Shown: positions 23,671-64,000 of the stretch, one piece after another | Position numbering within the stretch: position 1 is the first letter of the stretch | Layout: every line of letters starts with the position of its first letter | Source: Actinostola sp. cb2023 | Lineage: Eukaryota > Cnidaria > Anthozoa > Actiniaria > Actinostolidae | Reading direction: 5' to 3' | DNA: 64,000 nucleotides | Assembly (NCBI GenBank): GCA_033675265.1 | Contig: JAUJYZ010001447.1 | Location: forward strand, 449,501-513,500 | Made by a program: the position numbers and the translations under genes | The notes under the pieces: model-generated | The model's database searches: none | The model's input: only the letters and a program-made list of their open reading frames with translations | Told to the model about the DNA's origin: nothing

Positions 23671-25765
23671 TTAATGATTAAGTGCCTGACGCAGGTTTTC
23701 TAACTCCATTACAAGTTCATCAATTAACGTGTATCTGAGCTCCTTTATAGTTGTATAAGTACGTATTTGGTTGATGGTGGCTGTAGTTTTCACTTTGCTC
23801 TGTAAAAGAGAAGAATCATTTACGACCGGAAGAAGCCGTATTGAGGCAACTCGTGGATGCGCACACATTCTGAAACGCGTCGCGTCAAGCCACAGGCAGC
23901 CCAACCATTGCTTCTGGGGCTACTTACAATTAATAAAAATATCTGTATTTGTAGTATGTGCGCGTCTTTTTTATAAGTTTCCTGTGGTAGAGAGCGCGTG
24001 CGCAATCAGCCTATGTTGCATGGGCTCCCTGTGCGCGTCCCATATCCCATAAGTCCATAAGTCCATAAGACGCGCCTGCAGAACTGATATTGGTCAAACT
24101 ACTGAACGCAAGTCGGCGTACTATCTAATCCGAAGTGCATAAAATGAACGATAACGAGAATTAAATCCCATTTTTTCTCCTTTTTATTATTCTTTATTTC
24201 TATATTATGAGTGTGCAGTGGAGGAGTTTGATGCCAGTGTTTGTTTGGTACGGAATATATATTGCATACTACCCACCTTATACCAAATTATGTTCTTGTT
24301 CAGCTCTCTGCGGCTAAGAAACAACTTCGTGGAAGGCCTTTTGCCGAAGAGTTTTTTATACTACAAACAAAATAAATCATTAGTGTCATGCACCCGGAAC
24401 TGAGATAAATCCATGCATGAGCCCGCAGTGTTTGGCTAACGCTCTCGCGGTCACAAATCAAATCAAATCAAAAATTCATTTTTTGACTGAAATTGAAAGA
24501 TCTTCGCAGTCAGTTCTATCAATGATTTCATATGCAGTTGTGAATTCAAATTTAAATCCCCACACCACCCTCCACGTGTTTATACAGGAATTTTCAATTT
24601 TATAGTCATACCAAGTGTACTGCAGCTGATCGGGCATCTTTGTTGGAACAATACAGGTCTAACAGCTCTTTTGTGTCATTCCCTGCTGCCTGTTTCTCGT
24701 CGCGGTAAGCGAGATATAATGGGTTCACAAAAATGGTCAATAGTTTGGACATTCTTGACAATATTAAATCAGCCTGTTGAATAACAACGAATGAGTCAAT
24801 TAGAAAAAATGGTAATAAAGATGATTGTGATGACGATGATTATATCAAATGATGATGCGACTTGATGGTGATCGATGATCGTGATGATCGACGGCGAAAA
24901 TGATGATGATCAATGATGACGATGGTGAAATCGTAAATTAAAGATCGAAATCGTTTCTATAGCCTGCATGCGTGCATGACCTCACATATTTGCATAAACG
25001 TTATATTAACTCTGCAAAAATTTACTATCGTGTCTTCAACATTTTGATAAATTAAATATTAAATTAAGCATGTGACAGCATTCGCTACACTCAGTCTATA
25101 TTTAATATATCAGTACATTAATTAGATATTCCAGATCTAACATGATGAACTTACTGTATTGTTGTCTAGTTCTTGCTTGGTATAATTCCTTTTAGCAATG
25201 CTTACAAGACCAAGTGTTGCAAAAGGCTTTAATGGTGTCGAAAAATATGTACTAACCTGCGTGACAAGAGAAGACATGAGAAACGCATTAATTATAAGTC
25301 ATTGACGTACGACCTGGATTTGATCGATAGAGTATGGGACCCTCTCTCAGTCCGGTCAAGACGGAGCGGTGCCATACAATTAATTCAGTGCGCGACTCCG
25401 CCCAATAAGTACCATCTGAGTTGCCATAAATATTTTGTGATATTGCCTTCTTAACATAACAATTAGTTACGTAACACAATTAATGATTGCTAACCAATCA
25501 AAGCGCACGTTACTGACTGATTTCTGCATGTATTGTCATCGTATCTCATCAGCTAGTAATGACTTAGTGTACTTACGTATTTGTCATATACATCGATGGT
25601 CTTGTCTTCTAATTCCTCTATATATATTTCCAACATCCTAAATTCGAATAATTGGCTTTTGGTAAACGTTCTGCGCTTTAGCGGAGCACTACGACTGGTA
25701 ACCAATAGACATGATAGTAGTAAAACCGCGGTGTGTCCTAAGCAGGCCATTATTTGTCTTTGCAA
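23671..25765 (-). CDS. Small secreted protein of unknown family (105 residues)
   Basis: Two exons on the minus strand: 25577-25765 and 23671-23799. The first ends at GACAAATAC followed by gtaagt; the second begins after cttttacag; the join is phase 0 and continues to TAA at 23671-23673. Residues 1-26 form a signal peptide (hydrophobic TAVLLLSCLLV), followed by a basic LKRR stretch at 29-32 that could be a processing site. The mature part has no cysteine and reads as two amphipathic helical segments rich in E, K, L and T, ending LENLRQALNH. A possible 34-base extra exon at 25158-25191 would shift the frame and is not used in this model. No family is recognised; a peptide precursor or small helical cytokine-like factor are only guesses. 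The splice join needs a transcript. Confidence 0.5.
23891..24033. mobile_element. Inverted-repeat element, family J copy 2
   Basis: cacaggcagccca at left, tgggctccctgtg at right, internal gcgcgtcttttttataagtt and tttcctgtggtagag, matching 3768-3893. It lies inside the intron of the small secreted gene. Confidence 0.65.
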
Positions 25766-25864
25766 TTTGACAAGTAGTTTACTTTCAAAGTCACGAATCA
25801 GTATCAGTTATTCTTCGTTGATCAGAGTGGATCGTAAATGCTGTTTCATTGCCGGGTGAAAAGC

Positions 25865-25871
25865 ATTTATA
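25865..25871 (-). promoter_or_regulatory. TATA-like box of the small secreted gene
   Basis: On the minus strand the sequence reads TATAAAT about 100 bases before the ATG at 25765. Position suits a core promoter with a short 5' UTR. No other element was identified. Confidence 0.35.
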
Positions 25872-25879
25872 TTTACTCA

Positions 25880-27756
25880 TCCACATCACAGAACCAATAT
25901 AGTTCTTGGTCATTTTTTCTGGAAGGGACATCTTGGCGAGAAAAGAGGAAGTGTTTAATCCAGTCCCTGCCCTAAAATTGGAACATTGTTCTTACAACAC
26001 TGCTAAGTGTGCGCTTTGATTTAAAATAGTCCCGTCTTCTAGAAAAGCAAAAACATGCTTGCAAAAATCCTGAGAAAAAACGGAATAACATGCTTGCAAT
26101 TTCTTGAATGAATGCAGGTGATCCCAAAGATTGACGAGCAGTAAATGCTATTATTTGCAAGAAGACATTATGAATCTATGCGGAAATAGCGAGTTCCTGT
26201 CAGTATGAGCAGGTCAGGACTGAGAAAATTTCGTTTATTTAAACGACGTGCAATATGTTCATTTGAGAACCAAAAACAGATTCAGTGAGCACTGATAACC
26301 TAGTAAGCTGTAAAGCCATTTTTATTATGAATTCAGTATAAAGTGCGCGCTCCGTGGAGGCGAGCATTTCCACGGTTTTCCATTTGAGCTTGAGCTTTGG
26401 GGACCATTTTTATTACAATCTGCTTAGTTGACAATGTTTGCGGGATAGCAGTTCTGGGGAGATTTTCTGGATGGTTTTGCTTTAATACAAAATTGCTCTT
26501 CAATATTCACTAATATTATTGTACATAAATACACCAGTTGTAAGGATTTACTATACTTCCCGTTTTCCATACCATCAATCGTCAAATCTACACTGATCTA
26601 GAGCTATTTAAAGAACATTTCTCCATGCAGACTGACAAGGGACGTTCACTTTCTGGGAAAAATTTGATACTTTGATTGAAGTTACGTCACGCGGTCCTCT
26701 GACGTCATATAAACATATGACTTCATTAGCAATTGACTTAATTGAACTATCTTTAATAATTGTCAATATTTTTTGTAATCACAATGTCATATAGATAAAC
26801 TTAGAGTGTTTAGCAAACAAATATTTGTACCTTGACATACAACGTTAACTGAAGATGAGAGGTATAATTGCGCGTTTACGTTGACCTCTGGCATACAAAA
26901 TAAACCCCGGAATTAACTTCCACCAACTGAATCCAGTCGGCAAAACCTCATCACCCGGTGTTTGTTTTGCTTGTTCTTACGAGGAGTTCCCCTTCCATAT
27001 AATTGACAAGCATTTCTAAAGACATTTACTTAGACGAGTGTGTATTTGCAGGGATGTGATCAGAGAAAGAGTGAAAATGAAAAACGTGTTGTGTGATATT
27101 TGATCTTCTGATCTTGTAGTGAGTCTCTGTCATTCCTGATATACCACTGCATGAGAGATTTAAATTGGAGATTGGAGAAAAGAATATAAGGAGTTCGTGA
27201 TACTGAACAATATAGCTTTCAGCTTCAATCCACTAAGAGAAAGAACGTCAGACAAGTGTGCTGAAACTATTCAGAGCTGATTGGACGGGAGTCGATTGTG
27301 ATCTCAATCTGTCAGTTTATTTTACAGCAATCGTAAAAATTAATAGCTCGTGCCTTACAAAAAAATAGCTAATGGTTCTCATACTTGCGATCTATCAATC
27401 TACATCCACATGATGTCTATATAATCATACTATTTCTGTCGTTGACTAAGAGGAAAATCCACCAGGACAAGGTCGCGGGAATCCCTAGGGTGGGAGAAAT
27501 TACTGAACCGGTTCCCGCGGAAGTCACTACTCTCCCCACCCTGCCCCTCACCGTCCCACTCAGCCTTTGTTTTCGGGTTTTGGAACCCCAAAATAGAATA
27601 AACACATAATTCGTAGCAACCACAATGCACTTCGGTCTGGGAATGCAATATGCAATTAATGTGCAACAAAACCTAGGACAACGTTTTTTGAATTAGCTGC
27701 ATACCTTACTGATGCTCGATTTAGCGCCCGGACGCCTATATAATTTTTAGACCTCT

Positions 27757-27814
<58 letters not shown>

Positions 27815-28230
27815 TTGAATTTGTCTGGGTCTCAATGCAACAGAGCCGTTCCAATGGTCTTAATGACAATATGCAAACTCCTTGTGTGCGCAACCCTATG
27901 GCTTCTTGAAACCATCATCGGCTCCTCATGCACAGTAAGGGGTAGGCTAGGGTTGGGTCGGGGTTGCATGGGTTGACGGGCTCCCTTCTAAAGGAGATAG
28001 CGACTGAATGGAAATCAGACTAGCCTCATTTCATGATTTACTTCTTCCCATCGCATTGGAACCCTTGTTACCTCAAAAGAAATGCTCAGAAACTATATAC
28101 ATGTACCATGCAATCCTATTCAAAAAGCTGAAAGATTCCGCGCAGATTAACCGCGCGAGCATGATTTGACTCGTTTCCAGTCTCACTCCAGTGTCAGCGG
28201 TAGTTACCATGAGAAGACGCCAGCAAAACG
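25880..28230. other. Intergenic region before SNRNP200
   Basis: About 2.3 kb without recognised gene. It contains a 56-base poly-G run at 27757-27812 and an imperfect inverted repeat around ggaatccctagggtggg / ccccaccctg (27480-27545). Open frames are short and show no homology or splice context. Confidence 0.5.
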
Positions 28231-28234
28231 TCGA

Positions 28235-28364
28235 ATGGCGGCCATGTTGAATTGTCGTTTGTGAAAAAGTTAAAAAAACTAGAAGAGAACATTCTCTCAG
28301 TCAACTCAAACTTACAAGAAAACATAAAAGAACCCTTGTTGAGTTTATCTAAGCGGATATCAAT
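28235..28364 (+). promoter_or_regulatory. 5' UTR/promoter of SNRNP200 with YY1-like motif
   Basis: ggcggccatgttgaa at 28239-28253 is, on the minus strand, a CCATnTT / ATGGC type YY1 motif, often found just downstream of the start of TATA-less housekeeping genes. It lies about 115 bases before the ATG. The transcription start itself cannot be read from the sequence. Confidence 0.4.

Positions 28365-64000
<35,636 letters not shown>

Overview
This window is eukaryotic nuclear DNA from an animal. Genes are split into many short exons with GT-AG introns, and the introns and spacers are AT-rich and crowded with tandem repeats and short inverted-repeat elements. The gene content (CCT7 chaperonin, SNRNP200/Brr2 helicase, a BK-channel beta-like membrane protein, a multidomain SOD-repeat protein) is metazoan. 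The repeat texture (GGGGG/CCCGGG homopolymer elements, TTAA-flanked MITEs, a tRNA-derived SINE with the 'TTTTCTCC..GGTACTCCGGTTTTCC' core) looks most like an anthozoan cnidarian such as a stony coral or sea anemone. That taxon call is inference. No bacterial operon, CRISPR array or viral gene was seen.

Layout. (1) 386-9130, plus strand: the 3' part of a gene for a secreted or membrane-anchored protein with four Cu/Zn-SOD-like domains; its introns hold very large tandem arrays. (2) 11220-11900, minus strand: a KCNMB-like two-pass membrane protein whose 3' end has been tandemly duplicated downstream. (3) 14798-22504, plus strand: a complete 10-exon CCT7 (TCP1-eta), 545 residues; every splice phase closes. 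(4) 23671-25765, minus strand: a two-exon gene for a small (105 residue) secreted, cysteine-free protein of unknown family. (5) 28365-64000, plus strand: SNRNP200 (Brr2), 35 exons recognised, running off the right end at the region corresponding to about residue 1850 of about 2136 in the human protein. Exons 1-33 and 35 can be placed to the base by homology and phase. Exon 34 (61824-62099) is duplicated and scrambled in this sequence, and the acceptor of exon 33 lacks AG.

The genes do not form a functional unit. CCT7 and SNRNP200 are housekeeping genes of protein folding and pre-mRNA splicing. The striking structure of the window is in the non-coding DNA. Many SNRNP200 introns carry a minisatellite close to an exon edge. 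One of them (45693-46231) is a nine-fold amplification of the exon 14 end together with its 5' splice site. Another duplication (60083-60274) copies the exon 32 acceptor and exon start. At least six inverted-repeat elements appear to be flanked by TTAA, and one pair is nested so that an empty-site relative survives elsewhere in the window.

All coordinates were read by eye from the sequence. Family assignments rest on remembered protein family features, not on database searches.
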